Part shown: positions 9,476 through 18,315 of the stretch, in pieces | Layout: each line of letters starts with the position of its first letter | Position numbering within the stretch: position 1 is the stretch's first letter | Origin: Crocinitomicaceae bacterium | GTDB taxonomy: Bacteria > Bacteroidota > Bacteroidia > Flavobacteriales_D > Crocinitomicaceae | NCBI GenBank assembly: GCA_014762645.1 | Contig: JABURP010000116.1 | Location: forward strand, 1 to 64,000 | DNA: 64,000 nt | Direction of reading: 5' to 3' | Program-made: the position numbers and the translations under genes | Notes under the pieces: model-generated | Seen by the model: only the letters and a program-made list of their open reading frames with translations | What the model was told of the DNA's origin: nothing | Databases searched by the model: none

Positions 9476-10237
9476 TTACTCGGTTAATCTTTGACGACTA
9501 CATTCATAGAGCATAATGCCTGCAGATACGGATACATTCAGTGATGCAATAGTTCCTTCCATAGGAATTTTAGCCTTTTCATCCGCTTCTGCCAAAATTT
9601 TATGCGAAACACCGTCCTCCTCAGAGCCCATAACAATGGCCGTGGGAAGTGTAAAATCCACATTATAGACCGGTTTTTCCGTTTTTTCGGTAGCGGCAAC
9701 AATCTGTACACCAAATTCCTTTAACTCGTGAATGATACTAGATAAATCCTGCACCTGACATACAGGTATTTTATTCAGTGCACCGGCTGATGTTTTAATC
9801 GCATCTGAAGTAATTGAAGCACTATCTTTTTGAGGTATAACAATTGCATCTACACCATGACACTCAGCTGTTCTTGCAATGGCACCAAAATTTCTCACAT
9901 CCGTAATTCGATCTAAAATAAGAACTAATGGAACTTCACCTGCTTCAACCAGTTTTAAGATAATTGGTGACAATTCCTGGTACTCAACCGGTGAAATTTG
10001 GGCAACAACCCCTTGATGATTTTTCCTGGTTAACCGGTTCAGTTTGTGTATGGGTACGAATTGTAAATTGTATTTTTTATTTGCAAGTTCTTCTTTGAGT
10101 TCATAAAAGAGTTCCTTGTTCATTCCTTTCTGAATGAATATCTTATTGATTGGTCGATTCGCTTTTATTGCTTCAATAACCGCTCTGACACCATAAATGA
10201 TATCTTCGACATCCTCACTCTGTCTGTTTTTGTACAT
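9476..10237 (-). CDS. rlmB: 23S rRNA (guanosine-2'-O-)-methyltransferase RlmB
   Basis: A SpoU/TrmH-family (SPOUT) methyltransferase of 253 aa that methylates the 2'-O of a guanosine in the peptidyl-transferase region of 23S rRNA using SAM. The N-terminal substrate-binding domain starts IIYGVRAVIEAIKANRPI, typical of RlmB. The knot motifs are DRITDVRNFGAIARTAE (motif 1), VMGSEEDGV (motif 2) and IPMEGTIASLNVSVSAGI (motif 3). It lies 13 bases after the MFS gene and one base before the glycosyltransferase gene on the same strand. The family also contains TrmH-like tRNA methylases; the N-terminal domain makes RlmB the better call. Confidence 0.92.
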   Translation of the reverse strand: MYKNRQSEDVEDIIYGVRAVIEAIKANRPINKIFIQKGMNKELFYELKEELANKKYNLQFVPIHKLNRLTRKNHQGVVAQISPVEYQELSPIILKLVEAGEVPLVLILDRITDVRNFGAIARTAECHGVDAIVIPQKDSASITSDAIKTSAGALNKIPVCQVQDLSSIIHELKEFGVQIVAATEKTEKPVYNVDFTLPTAIVMGSEEDGVSHKILAEADEKAKIPMEGTIASLNVSVSAGIMLYECSRQRLTE

Positions 10238-10250
10238 GGCTCAAAAATAA

Positions 10251-11468
10251 TTAATTATAACTCGTTTTGCTTTTACGTGCGACTAAAATCAGATACATCA
10301 AAGCAATTGCACTTAATACCGCTCCAAAAACAAATGTTCTCAGAATATTTTCACTATCGTTGAGATAAAATTGTTGTGCAAAGAAATTCCCACTTAAAAA
10401 CCCTAACTCAAGCATAATAAACATAGTTCCCATTCCTCTGCCCTTATACACAGGATTTGCCAAATCTGCCGTCCAGGCCATAATCGCCGGGGAAATTATT
10501 GCTGTACCAAATCCAAATATTAAAGAACTAAGTAAGAAGTGCGTTTGGGTAGTAGCTGAGCCAGTAATGAGACAGCTAATCATTAATACAGATAAACCAA
10601 CTCCTATATTTCTTTTGGCCCCTACTTTATCCACTAATTTTCCTGCAGCGAATCGTGTGACAACCACCACAAAAAGGTTCACTACGAAAAACAGCCCCTT
10701 GTTTTCCAGCCCCAAATGCTTACTAAAATCTGGTATTAGTAGGAAATACATTCCCGTAATGTTAGCATACACAAACATGATAATTGATGGATGAACGACC
10801 TCCGGTCCAATAATTTCATCCCATTTGGGTATGACTTTTTCCCAAAAAGTTGTGTACCCTTTTTCTTTGGCATTCTGCTGCACCACTGTTTTATCTTCAG
10901 AAACAAGTAAAATGAGTAATAATGATATGGTCCCCAGAATTCCTGCCGTTAGAAATAAGCCATTCATATCAAAAGTCTTTTTTACCACATTTCCAATGGC
11001 CATACCCAAACTAAACCCCAGGGTGATGGTAACACCAAAAATACCCATGGCTTCTCCTCTCTTCCCCTGAGGAATAATATCTGCGATTAAAGCTGTTGCT
11101 CCAGTAGGTTGAAACCCTGTACTGAAACCGTGTAAAAATCGAAGAAACAAGAACCCGGCGACTGTAGCAAACCAGGGATAACTAAAAGAAATAATTACAG
11201 ATACAGTGACACCTACAAACATCACTGACTTCCTACTAATGTTATCCGCGATTTTACCGGAAATAGGCCTAGAAATTGCAGCAGCAATGGTCCATAGTCC
11301 TAGAATCATCCATTTTTTATCTGCACCACCCAATAATGTGATATAATCATTCATTTCCGGGATTAGCATGTTAAAACTGGTAAAAAACAAGAGCACATGG
11401 ACATTTAGGAACCAAAATTCTCTAGGGTAATCTTTTAATGTTGAAAAATATGCCTGAATTGCACTCAT
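10251..11468 (-). CDS. Major facilitator superfamily transporter
   Basis: A 405-aa inner-membrane protein with about twelve hydrophobic helices. The loop between helices 2 and 3 has the MFS motif A form GKIADNISRKSVMFVG, and the matching position in the second half reads GKLVDKVGAKRNIGVG. It resembles drug/efflux-type 12-helix carriers, but no substrate can be assigned. It is the first gene of a four-gene minus-strand run. A TAATTTTG box lies at 11483-11476, only seven bases from the ATG, so the transcript may be nearly leaderless. Confidence 0.88.
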   Translation of the reverse strand: MSAIQAYFSTLKDYPREFWFLNVHVLLFFTSFNMLIPEMNDYITLLGGADKKWMILGLWTIAAAISRPISGKIADNISRKSVMFVGVTVSVIISFSYPWFATVAGFLFLRFLHGFSTGFQPTGATALIADIIPQGKRGEAMGIFGVTITLGFSLGMAIGNVVKKTFDMNGLFLTAGILGTISLLLILLVSEDKTVVQQNAKEKGYTTFWEKVIPKWDEIIGPEVVHPSIIMFVYANITGMYFLLIPDFSKHLGLENKGLFFVVNLFVVVVTRFAAGKLVDKVGAKRNIGVGLSVLMISCLITGSATTQTHFLLSSLIFGFGTAIISPAIMAWTADLANPVYKGRGMGTMFIMLELGFLSGNFFAQQFYLNDSENILRTFVFGAVLSAIALMYLILVARKSKTSYN

Positions 11469-11475
11469 GAACGTG

Positions 11476-11483
11476 CAAAATTA
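11476..11483 (-). promoter_or_regulatory. Putative -7 element (TAATTTTG) for the MFS-rlmB operon
   Basis: An exact TAnnTTTG match on the minus strand just before the ATG at 11468. A TTTG (11502-11499) lies 15 bases further upstream, slightly close for a -33 box. Confidence 0.4.
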
Positions 11484-11537
11484 CGTCTAATATCCGTGCA
11501 AATAGCGCAATACAGTAAGATTATAATTTATTAGATT

Positions 11538-11568
11538 TTGTGCCGCACGCAACTTTTTAGTACCTTTA
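11538..11568 (+). promoter_or_regulatory. Putative promoter of the adhesin/porP operon
   Basis: TTG at 11538-11540 and TACCTTTA at 11561-11568 are separated by 20 bases. This matches the -33 TTG / -7 TAnnTTTG spacing of Bacteroidota, with one mismatch in the last base of the -7 box. It lies 67 bases before the ATG. Confidence 0.4.
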
Positions 11569-11634
11569 CCCGTATAGTCTTCAATAACTTAACCCCCCTT
11601 TTGAACTTATCGTTTACACCAAAATTAATTTGCT

Positions 11635-14600
11635 ATGACAAAATTAATGCAAAGAATGGTACGTGAACTTACACTTAGTCTAGTTGTAGGTCTAGTTTCT
11701 TTTAGCGTACAGGGTCAGGAAAAAATGGAAAGTGGAAAATTGAATTTTTTCAATTTCGCTACTGAAAAATATGCCGACCAAAATGAACTAGCTAATTTTT
11801 CTAATAGTCAGGGACATCCGGAGTATGGTATACTTCCTTATAACGCCCCATGTGATGATTGCATTGAAGTTATAGAGGAACGAACACAATACTCAAGGAA
11901 ATTTATCACTGTAGGTACGAATGGTACTGAAGTGAAAACACAAAAAGGATATTCCCCACTTCATTACAAGGATAATTTCGGTAGATGGATTACCTATAAC
12001 CCTCAATTAAAACCCTTAGGTGCCAATCAATTTGGAGTAAGTAATGACTATTACAAGATAAATATTGATCCGGTTCAAGGGTACATCTTCTTTGAAAACT
12101 ATCACAATAACCTTGAACCGTTGGTTTATCACAAAAACCTTCAATTTCAGGCATTAGACAATAATGGACAGGTATTAAATACTATAAATGCCAACTGGAG
12201 TAATTACTCTGTTGGAGATGACGGGATGAAAGTAACCAATATTTTCCCAGGTATAGATTTGGAAATTTACGTCTTCAGGGCCCAAATAAAAACAAATTTT
12301 ATCGTCAATCAGAACCTAGGGTCTTTCAGAATTGAAGAAACTTTAGAAAATGATGTCTTGAACCGAATTTCCAATACTGCTGGTAACATTCAGTTTGTAG
12401 AACTTGAAGAAAATGGCGGTCCTGCTTATTTAATGAGTGACATTAAAATATTTGGATCAGGTACCCCAGACAGAAACTCTTTTGTTCAGGGTTATTACAC
12501 AATCGAAGGAAACAAACTTTATTACAACTGGGAAGAGAATGATTTTCAAAATTTGAACTATCCGATCACTATTGATCCTACTGTTACTTCCAGCAACACT
12601 CTTCCGCAGGGAAGTATTATTGGAGCAGGAACCTGGGCGAATAATGGTTCATTTGATGTAGGTTGTACCTACAACCTGACTGTTGCTACTCCAGCCAACT
12701 GTACCATAACAGATATAGACTGGACTTTTAGCTATGTTGCACAAAACGGTGCTACCATGTCTGAAGGCGCATGTAAATTTTATTATGGCGCTTGTGTGAG
12801 CCCTGCCACTGCTGGTTTTTTCTGGTATTGTAACGACCCTATTTTTGGTGGAACTTGTAACGGAGTGAATATTTCCATTTTTTCAGATTTCCAAGCCTGT
12901 GTACCTGCACCTCAATGTTCTCCTTACAACATGGATTTCACTATGGAATTCTTTGATGCTTATGGTGCGTTTAATGCTTCTAATTGTGATCCTACTTACA
13001 TTACTGCGGGTACAGACTGGACTATGGTGATTACAGGTGAAACTGTCGCTCAACCAAATCCGCCAACTTCATCAGCAGGAAGTACGATATGTGAAGGTCA
13101 ATCAACCAACTTAACAGCCACCGCAACTTTTGGAGTACCTCCTTACTCATATTCATGGGATAATGGTGCAGGTTCGGGAAACCCGGTAAGTGTGAGTCCA
13201 ACTACGACAACAACTTATACCTGTACGATTACAGATGCCTGTAGTCAAACAGCAACGAATAGTTTTACAGTAAACGTAAATCCAGCACCAGATGCAGGAA
13301 CAAGCTCAAGTGTTTCATTTTGTGCAACTGACCCGGTAACCAGTTTATTAGGTCAATTAGGCGGAACACCGGATGCTACCGGTTCATGGTCTGGTCCTTC
13401 TGCACTAGGCGGAGGAAGCAGTGGTAATTTTAACCCGGCAACTATGAACGCAGGCGTTTATACATATACCGTAAATGGTACTCCGCCTTGTACAAACGCC
13501 AGTTCAACTGTAACGGTAACATTAAGTCCAGCACCAGATGCAGGAACAAATGGTTCGACATCATTTTGTCCGTCAGACCCATCAGCAGATTTATTCAATT
13601 CGTTAGGTGGAACACCAGATGCTGGGGGAACCTGGTCTCCGGCATTGGCTTCAGGGTCTGGTGTATTTAACCCAGCGGTTGATCCGGGAGGAACGTACAC
13701 CTACACAGTAACCAACTCTTGTGGTACGGCTACTGCAGATGTGAATGTCACACTTAACCCGAACCCTGATCCGGGTACGAATGGTTCCGCTACTTTTTGT
13801 CCATCAGACCCATCTGCTGACTTATTTAACTCACTTGGAGGTACACCAGATGCTGGTGGAACCTGGTCTCCAGCAATGGCATCAGGATCCGGTGTGTTTA
13901 ACCCAGCGGTAGATCCGGCAGGAACATATACCTATACTGTTACTAATTCTTGCGGATCACTTTCTGCAGATGTAGTAGTTACTATAAATCCAGCACCAGA
14001 TGCAGGTACTAACGGTTCAGCGTCATTTTGTCCGTCAGACCCATCAGCAGATTTAATCAACTCATTGGGTGGAACTCCGGATGCAGGTGGATCATGGTCT
14101 CCGGCATTAACTTCTGGGTCTGGCGTATTTGATCCAGCTGTAGATGGAGCAGGAACATATACCTATACAGTCACCAATTCATGTGGTTCAGCAACAGCTG
14201 ATGTCGCAGTAACAATCAACCCTGCACCAGATGCAGGAACGAATGGTTCGTTAACAATATGTGCAACGGATCCTTCCACTGATTTATTCAATCAATTGGG
14301 AGGAACACCGGATGCAGGTGGTACATGGTCTCCGGCAATGGCTTCAGGGTCCGGTGTTTTTGACCCGGCCGTAGATCCGGCAGGAACTTACACCTATACC
14401 GTTACTAACGGTTGTGGAACGATATCCGCAGATGTAACAGTATCTGTTGTTAGTGCTCCAGATGCTGGAACAAACGGATCAACATCATTTTGTCCTTCGG
14501 ACCCATCAGCTGATTTATTCAACTCATTAGGCGGTACACCAGATGTTGGTGGTACTTGGTCGCCGGCATTAACTTCAGGATCTGGTGTATTTGATCCGGC

Positions 14601-16620
14601 TGTAGATCCGGCAGGAACATACACGTATACAGTGTCTGCTTCGTGCGGTACCTCGTCAGCAGATGTAACCGTAACGATTGATCCAGCACCAAATGCAGGT
14701 TCAAATGGCTCAACTTCATTTTGTCCATCTGACGCACCTGCTGACTTGTTTAACTCACTTGGAGGTACACCAGATGCTGGTGGCACATGGTCGCCGGCTC
14801 TTACGTCCGGATCAGGCGTTTTTGACCCTGCCACCGACGCAGCTGGTACTTATACATATTCAGTAACCACGGTATGTGGTACTGCAACGGCAGATGTGGT
14901 AGTTACCATTAATCCTAATCCGGATGCAGGTACAAACGGAGCAATATCTTACTGTCCGTCAGATCCATCATCTGACCTATTTAATGAACTTGGTGGCACA
15001 CCAGATGCTGGTGGAACATGGTCACCTGCATTGACATCAGGTTCAGGAGTATTTGATCCGGCAACAGATGCTGGCGGAACGTATACCTATACCGTTACAA
15101 ATACATGTGGCACAGCCACGGCGGATGTAGTTGTTACTATAAATCCAGCGCCAGATGCAGGAACGAACGGAGCAGTGACGTTCTGTCCTACTGATGCCCC
15201 GGCTGATTTATTTAACTCACTTGGAGGTACACCAGATGCTGGTGGTACATGGTCTCCGGCATTAACTTCGGGAACCGGAGTATTTGACCCGGCGACAGAT
15301 CCTGCTGGAACCTACACTTATTCTGTTACCAACTCTTGTGGTACAATTACCGCAGATGTGGTTGTGACAATTTCGGCAAATCCAAGCCCTGGAACGAATG
15401 GAGCAGTTTCTCTGTGTTCATCAGATGCACCTATCGATCTATTTAACTCACTTGGAGGGACACCAGATGCTGGTGGTACTTGGTCTCCGGCACTTACTTC
15501 CGGAACTGGAGTATTTGATCCTTCTGTTGATCCTGCAGGTACCTATACATATACTGTAACCGCATGTGGCGGAGGACCAATAACAGCAGATGTAGTTGTT
15601 ACATTAAACCCTTCACCAAATGCCGGAACGAATGGTACATTAACATTGTGTGATAACGATCCTGCTACTGACCTTTTCAATGCACTTGGAGGAACACCGG
15701 ATGCTGGTGGAACATGGTCACCTGCACTTACTTCAGGAACGGGAATGTTTGACCCAACCGTGGATGCCGCTGGCACATATACCTATTCAGTCACTAATTC
15801 ATGTGGAACAGCCACAGCAGATGTAAATGTAACAGTTACCAACTGTGCACCTCCTGTAGCTGACTTCACTATGTCCGATACAGCACTGTGTATCGGTGAA
15901 TGTGTAAATCTTATGGATATGTCCACAGGAGGTATTACAGCCTGGGAGTGGGATTTTGGTGGTGCAGCAACCCCAAATACATCAACTGATCCAAATCCAG
16001 TATTATGTCCTACCGTTGCAGGAACATTTAGTATCTCCCTAACTGTTACCAATGCAAACGGTACAAATACTGCGACAGCAACGCTTTTGGTGGGAGATAC
16101 TCCATCAGTAACTGCTTTAGGTGATACAATTATTGGTCTAGGTGAATCAACTGATTTATACTCCTTGGTCTCACCACTAGGAGGAAGCTATTCTTGGACG
16201 GATGGCGATAATGACAATACTATTGATTGTATTACTTGCCCGGATATTGTTGTGACACCAGACAACACCACGAATTACGTCTTGACCTATACATCTGCAT
16301 TTGGCTGTTCTGCCAGCGATTCAGCCACCGTCTTCATTACGGTTGTTGACATGGTAGACGTTCCGAATGGATTCTCACCGAATGGTGATGGTCTTAACGA
16401 CATTCTATTTGTCAAAGGAAAAGGAATTGATTACATGAAGTTTACCATTTACAATCGTTACGGGCAAAAAGTATTTGAATCAGATGATCAAAATATAGGA
16501 TGGGATGGCACATTTATGGGCGTTCCTGAAAACCCAGGGGTGTTTGCCTGGTACGTCGAGTATACACTCATAGATGGTACTCAAAATTTCAAAAAAGGTA
16601 ATGTTACCCTAATTAAATAA
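11635..16620 (+). CDS. Giant T9SS-secreted repeat adhesin with CHU_C (gliding-motility-type) C-terminal domain
   Basis: A 1661-residue surface protein. A signal peptide lies at about 1-28 (LTLSLVVGLVSFSVQGQ). A unique N-terminal region (about 30-330) of unknown family is followed by a Cys-rich beta domain and an Ig-like module. Eleven tandem repeats cover residues 550-1402; most are exactly 77 residues, with two conserved cysteines each and the core LGGTPDAGGTWSPAL. A PKD-like domain (about 1404-1485, WEWDFGG) comes next, then a further linker. The end (about 1573-1661: VPNGFSPNGDGLND ... FTIYNRYGQKVF ... GWDGTF) is the CHU_C/type B T9SS sorting domain. A porP/sprF-family gene starts 7 bases after the stop, the usual partner of such adhesins. 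A role in adhesion or gliding is inferred from the family. Confidence 0.9.
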   Translation: MTKLMQRMVRELTLSLVVGLVSFSVQGQEKMESGKLNFFNFATEKYADQNELANFSNSQGHPEYGILPYNAPCDDCIEVIEERTQYSRKFITVGTNGTEVKTQKGYSPLHYKDNFGRWITYNPQLKPLGANQFGVSNDYYKINIDPVQGYIFFENYHNNLEPLVYHKNLQFQALDNNGQVLNTINANWSNYSVGDDGMKVTNIFPGIDLEIYVFRAQIKTNFIVNQNLGSFRIEETLENDVLNRISNTAGNIQFVELEENGGPAYLMSDIKIFGSGTPDRNSFVQGYYTIEGNKLYYNWEENDFQNLNYPITIDPTVTSSNTLPQGSIIGAGTWANNGSFDVGCTYNLTVATPANCTITDIDWTFSYVAQNGATMSEGACKFYYGACVSPATAGFFWYCNDPIFGGTCNGVNISIFSDFQACVPAPQCSPYNMDFTMEFFDAYGAFNASNCDPTYITAGTDWTMVITGETVAQPNPPTSSAGSTICEGQSTNLTATATFGVPPYSYSWDNGAGSGNPVSVSPTTTTTYTCTITDACSQTATNSFTVNVNPAPDAGTSSSVSFCATDPVTSLLGQLGGTPDATGSWSGPSALGGGSSGNFNPATMNAGVYTYTVNGTPPCTNASSTVTVTLSPAPDAGTNGSTSFCPSDPSADLFNSLGGTPDAGGTWSPALASGSGVFNPAVDPGGTYTYTVTNSCGTATADVNVTLNPNPDPGTNGSATFCPSDPSADLFNSLGGTPDAGGTWSPAMASGSGVFNPAVDPAGTYTYTVTNSCGSLSADVVVTINPAPDAGTNGSASFCPSDPSADLINSLGGTPDAGGSWSPALTSGSGVFDPAVDGAGTYTYTVTNSCGSATADVAVTINPAPDAGTNGSLTICATDPSTDLFNQLGGTPDAGGTWSPAMASGSGVFDPAVDPAGTYTYTVTNGCGTISADVTVSVVSAPDAGTNGSTSFCPSDPSADLFNSLGGTPDVGGTWSPALTSGSGVFDPAVDPAGTYTYTVSASCGTSSADVTVTIDPAPNAGSNGSTSFCPSDAPADLFNSLGGTPDAGGTWSPALTSGSGVFDPATDAAGTYTYSVTTVCGTATADVVVTINPNPDAGTNGAISYCPSDPSSDLFNELGGTPDAGGTWSPALTSGSGVFDPATDAGGTYTYTVTNTCGTATADVVVTINPAPDAGTNGAVTFCPTDAPADLFNSLGGTPDAGGTWSPALTSGTGVFDPATDPAGTYTYSVTNSCGTITADVVVTISANPSPGTNGAVSLCSSDAPIDLFNSLGGTPDAGGTWSPALTSGTGVFDPSVDPAGTYTYTVTACGGGPITADVVVTLNPSPNAGTNGTLTLCDNDPATDLFNALGGTPDAGGTWSPALTSGTGMFDPTVDAAGTYTYSVTNSCGTATADVNVTVTNCAPPVADFTMSDTALCIGECVNLMDMSTGGITAWEWDFGGAATPNTSTDPNPVLCPTVAGTFSISLTVTNANGTNTATATLLVGDTPSVTALGDTIIGLGESTDLYSLVSPLGGSYSWTDGDNDNTIDCITCPDIVVTPDNTTNYVLTYTSAFGCSASDSATVFITVVDMVDVPNGFSPNGDGLNDILFVKGKGIDYMKFTIYNRYGQKVFESDDQNIGWDGTFMGVPENPGVFAWYVEYTLIDGTQNFKKGNVTLIK
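13282..15840 (+). repeat. Array of eleven tandem 231-bp repeats (77 aa) in the adhesin gene
   Basis: Copy 1 (13282-13527, 82 codons) is divergent. Copies 2-9 start at 13528 and recur every 231 bases exactly (13759, 13990, 14221, 14452, 14683, 14914, 15145). Copy 10 is 78 codons (15376-15609) and copy 11 is 15610-15840. Each opens with P-x-P-D/N-A-G-T-N-G and carries one Cys near position 14 and one near 65, suggesting an intra-module disulfide. The protein is more conserved than the third codon bases. Confidence 0.95.
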
Positions 16621-16627
16621 TGAAGTG

Positions 16628-17650
16628 ATGAAGAAATTAGTATTAGTATTCGTTGGAGTTCTGACCTTTAGTTTTGCGGAGGCACAACAAGACAGACACT
16701 TCAGTATGTTTTTTGCTAATCCGGTACTAACAAACCCGGGAGCTGCAGGTCATGGTCTGGGAACATTTCAGTTGTTTACCAATTTCAGGACTCAATGGTT
16801 TACCCTATCTAATCAATCTTTCAGGTCTTTTTCCGCGAGTTTTGACTCGAGGATATTGGATAAAGCAATTGATAACGGATTTATAGGTTTAGGTGCTAAT
16901 ATGATTAATGACGTATCCGGTGATGGGAAATATACCGTAAATGTCATTCAGATACCGTTAAATTATACGCTTGAAATTGGAGAAAACTCCTACCTTTCAT
17001 TGGGGTTACAACCGGGTATGTATATGCAAACCCTCAATGAAGACGCTCTCTATTTTGATAGTCAATGGACCGGAGCAGGATTTGATCCGGGGTTATCCAG
17101 TGGTGAATCATTGGGAGCGTTTAATGTGTCGCGTTTTGACCTTGGCGCAGGTATCTACTACAATGCTTTTCTTAAGGATAATTTCAACCTTCAGTTAGGA
17201 GTTGGAGGCCTACACCTTACCGGACAAAAGATTAGTTTTTATAACATCTCCGAGAATTTATACCGACATTTTAACTTTCAGGGTATCGCACACATTTGGC
17301 CGGAAAACCAAAATTTATCATTTCATCCAGCTATTTATGGTCAAGCTCAGGGACCAAACTTTGAAATTATAGTTGGTAACAACTTTGAGTATGCACTTAA
17401 ACCAGTTTCTCAACACACAGGCTTTTATGATGGTATGGCACTATCATTTGGGTTATACTACAGAGTTGGAGATGCTATTATTGGAAATATTATTTATAAA
17501 GCAGGGCCGCTTGCATTCGGAGTATCCTATGATGCGAATTTATCCGGGTTATCGCCTGCAACCAATGGTGTAGGTGCTGTTGAGGCATTTCTTAGGTTTA
17601 ATCCAAGTATCAAACCTAAGTTTGGAACCCCAAGCCTCGGAAGATTTTAA
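16628..17650 (+). CDS. PorP/SprF family type IX secretion system membrane protein
   Basis: A 340-aa outer-membrane beta-barrel protein. The N-terminus MKKLVLVFVGVLTFSFAEAQQ is a signal peptide, followed by the family start DRHFSMFFANPVLTNPGAAG. Many alternating hydrophobic strands follow, and the end has the typical GVGAVEAFLRFNP. In Flavobacterium, SprF is needed for secretion of the adhesin SprB, and PorP-like proteins with CHU_C adhesins form a recurrent gene pair. Here it begins 7 bases after the repeat adhesin, so the two form one operon. The ATG at 16628 is taken rather than the GTG codon just before it. A bidirectional terminator follows at 17656. Confidence 0.92.
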   Translation: MKKLVLVFVGVLTFSFAEAQQDRHFSMFFANPVLTNPGAAGHGLGTFQLFTNFRTQWFTLSNQSFRSFSASFDSRILDKAIDNGFIGLGANMINDVSGDGKYTVNVIQIPLNYTLEIGENSYLSLGLQPGMYMQTLNEDALYFDSQWTGAGFDPGLSSGESLGAFNVSRFDLGAGIYYNAFLKDNFNLQLGVGGLHLTGQKISFYNISENLYRHFNFQGIAHIWPENQNLSFHPAIYGQAQGPNFEIIVGNNFEYALKPVSQHTGFYDGMALSFGLYYRVGDAIIGNIIYKAGPLAFGVSYDANLSGLSPATNGVGAVEAFLRFNPSIKPKFGTPSLGRF

Positions 17651-17655
17651 AAAAG

Positions 17656-17693
17656 AAACCTCCTGAAGACAATGTTCTCAGGAGGTTTTTTTT
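17656..17693 (+). terminator. Bidirectional rho-independent terminator
   Basis: AAACCTCCTGA at 17656-17666 pairs with TCAGGAGGTTT at 17678-17688, followed by a run of T to 17693. The A-rich flank on the left gives TTTCTTTT on the minus strand, so it can also stop transcription of the convergent Spy-like gene. Confidence 0.9.
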
Positions 17694-17714
17694 GAAAGAT
17701 GGTCTAACAAGTGC

Positions 17715-18125
17715 TTATTTATCTTCCTGACAGCATCTTTCTCTTCTCTTTTCCTCTCTTTCTTCACGGTGCTTTTTCATTTCCTCTTGCATTTTGGCTT
17801 TTTGATCATCATTTAGCACAGATTCAATTTCAGATTTAGTCTTTTCCCGTTGAGCTTTTGCTTTTTCCTTCAAGGCTTCCATTTCCTGATGTATTTTATC
17901 CATCTCAGTTGCATGGGCAAGATTAATAGCTTTAATCCTATCTGCTTGTTCCTGGCTTAAATCCAGGTGTTTAGTCATTTTTTCGGTCCTTTTCGTTGCT
18001 TTCTCTTCGGGCGTCAGATTCTTGTATTTGTCTGGTTCCATTTGTGGTCTGTCCTCCTGACTATACCCTATTATTACAAACATCCCCAGTAATAATGTTA
18101 AGATCATTTTTGTATTCATTGTCAT
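17715..18125 (-). CDS. Small exported Glu/Lys-rich helical protein (Spy/CpxP-like)
   Basis: About 136 aa. The signal peptide is KMILTLLLGMFVIIGYSQ. The mature part is strongly charged and helical: EKATKRTEKMTKHLDLSQEQ, then ADRIKAINLAHATEMDKIHQ, ending in a Glu/Lys/Arg-rich tail with CCQEDK. The pattern of LdLseeQ followed by a long amphipathic helix resembles periplasmic Spy/CpxP-like proteins with LTxxQ motifs and Bacteroidota DUF4890-type proteins. A chaperone or stress role is inference only. The start could be the ATG at 18125 or at 18119. It converges on the PorP/SprF gene with a shared terminator between them. Confidence 0.7.
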   Translation of the reverse strand: MTMNTKMILTLLLGMFVIIGYSQEDRPQMEPDKYKNLTPEEKATKRTEKMTKHLDLSQEQADRIKAINLAHATEMDKIHQEMEALKEKAKAQREKTKSEIESVLNDDQKAKMQEEMKKHREEREEKRRERCCQEDK

Positions 18126-18224
18126 CAATTTTAAATTGTTTCTGTATTTAGGACTTGTTAAAAAGAAATTGGTTTAAAAAATAAATTCATACACCTAAAT
18201 CGTTAGTGATAAAAGATATATGAT

Positions 18225-18232
18225 TAATTTTG
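18225..18232 (+). promoter_or_regulatory. Putative -7 element (TAATTTTG) for the PKD/CHU_C gene
   Basis: An exact TAnnTTTG match, 83 bases before the ATG at 18316, with a weak TTAG about 20 bases upstream in the -33 position. Confidence 0.35.
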
Positions 18233-18315
18233 TAACAACTCCAGTAATTTCAAGTGATTCAAAAGCAACCCTAATCATCTATCGAACGTATAGATTATGA
18301 ACCGATTATATTGCT

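Noticed and set aside
13458-15776. Several antisense and shifted open frames across the adhesin repeats
   Set aside because: They recur once per repeat unit as a by-product of codon periodicity and have no signals or family resemblance.
13282-15840. Regularly spaced repeats that could be taken for a CRISPR array or satellite DNA
   Set aside because: The period is 231 bases, the reading frame is open throughout, and all copies encode the same protein module; there are no short repeats with unique spacers.
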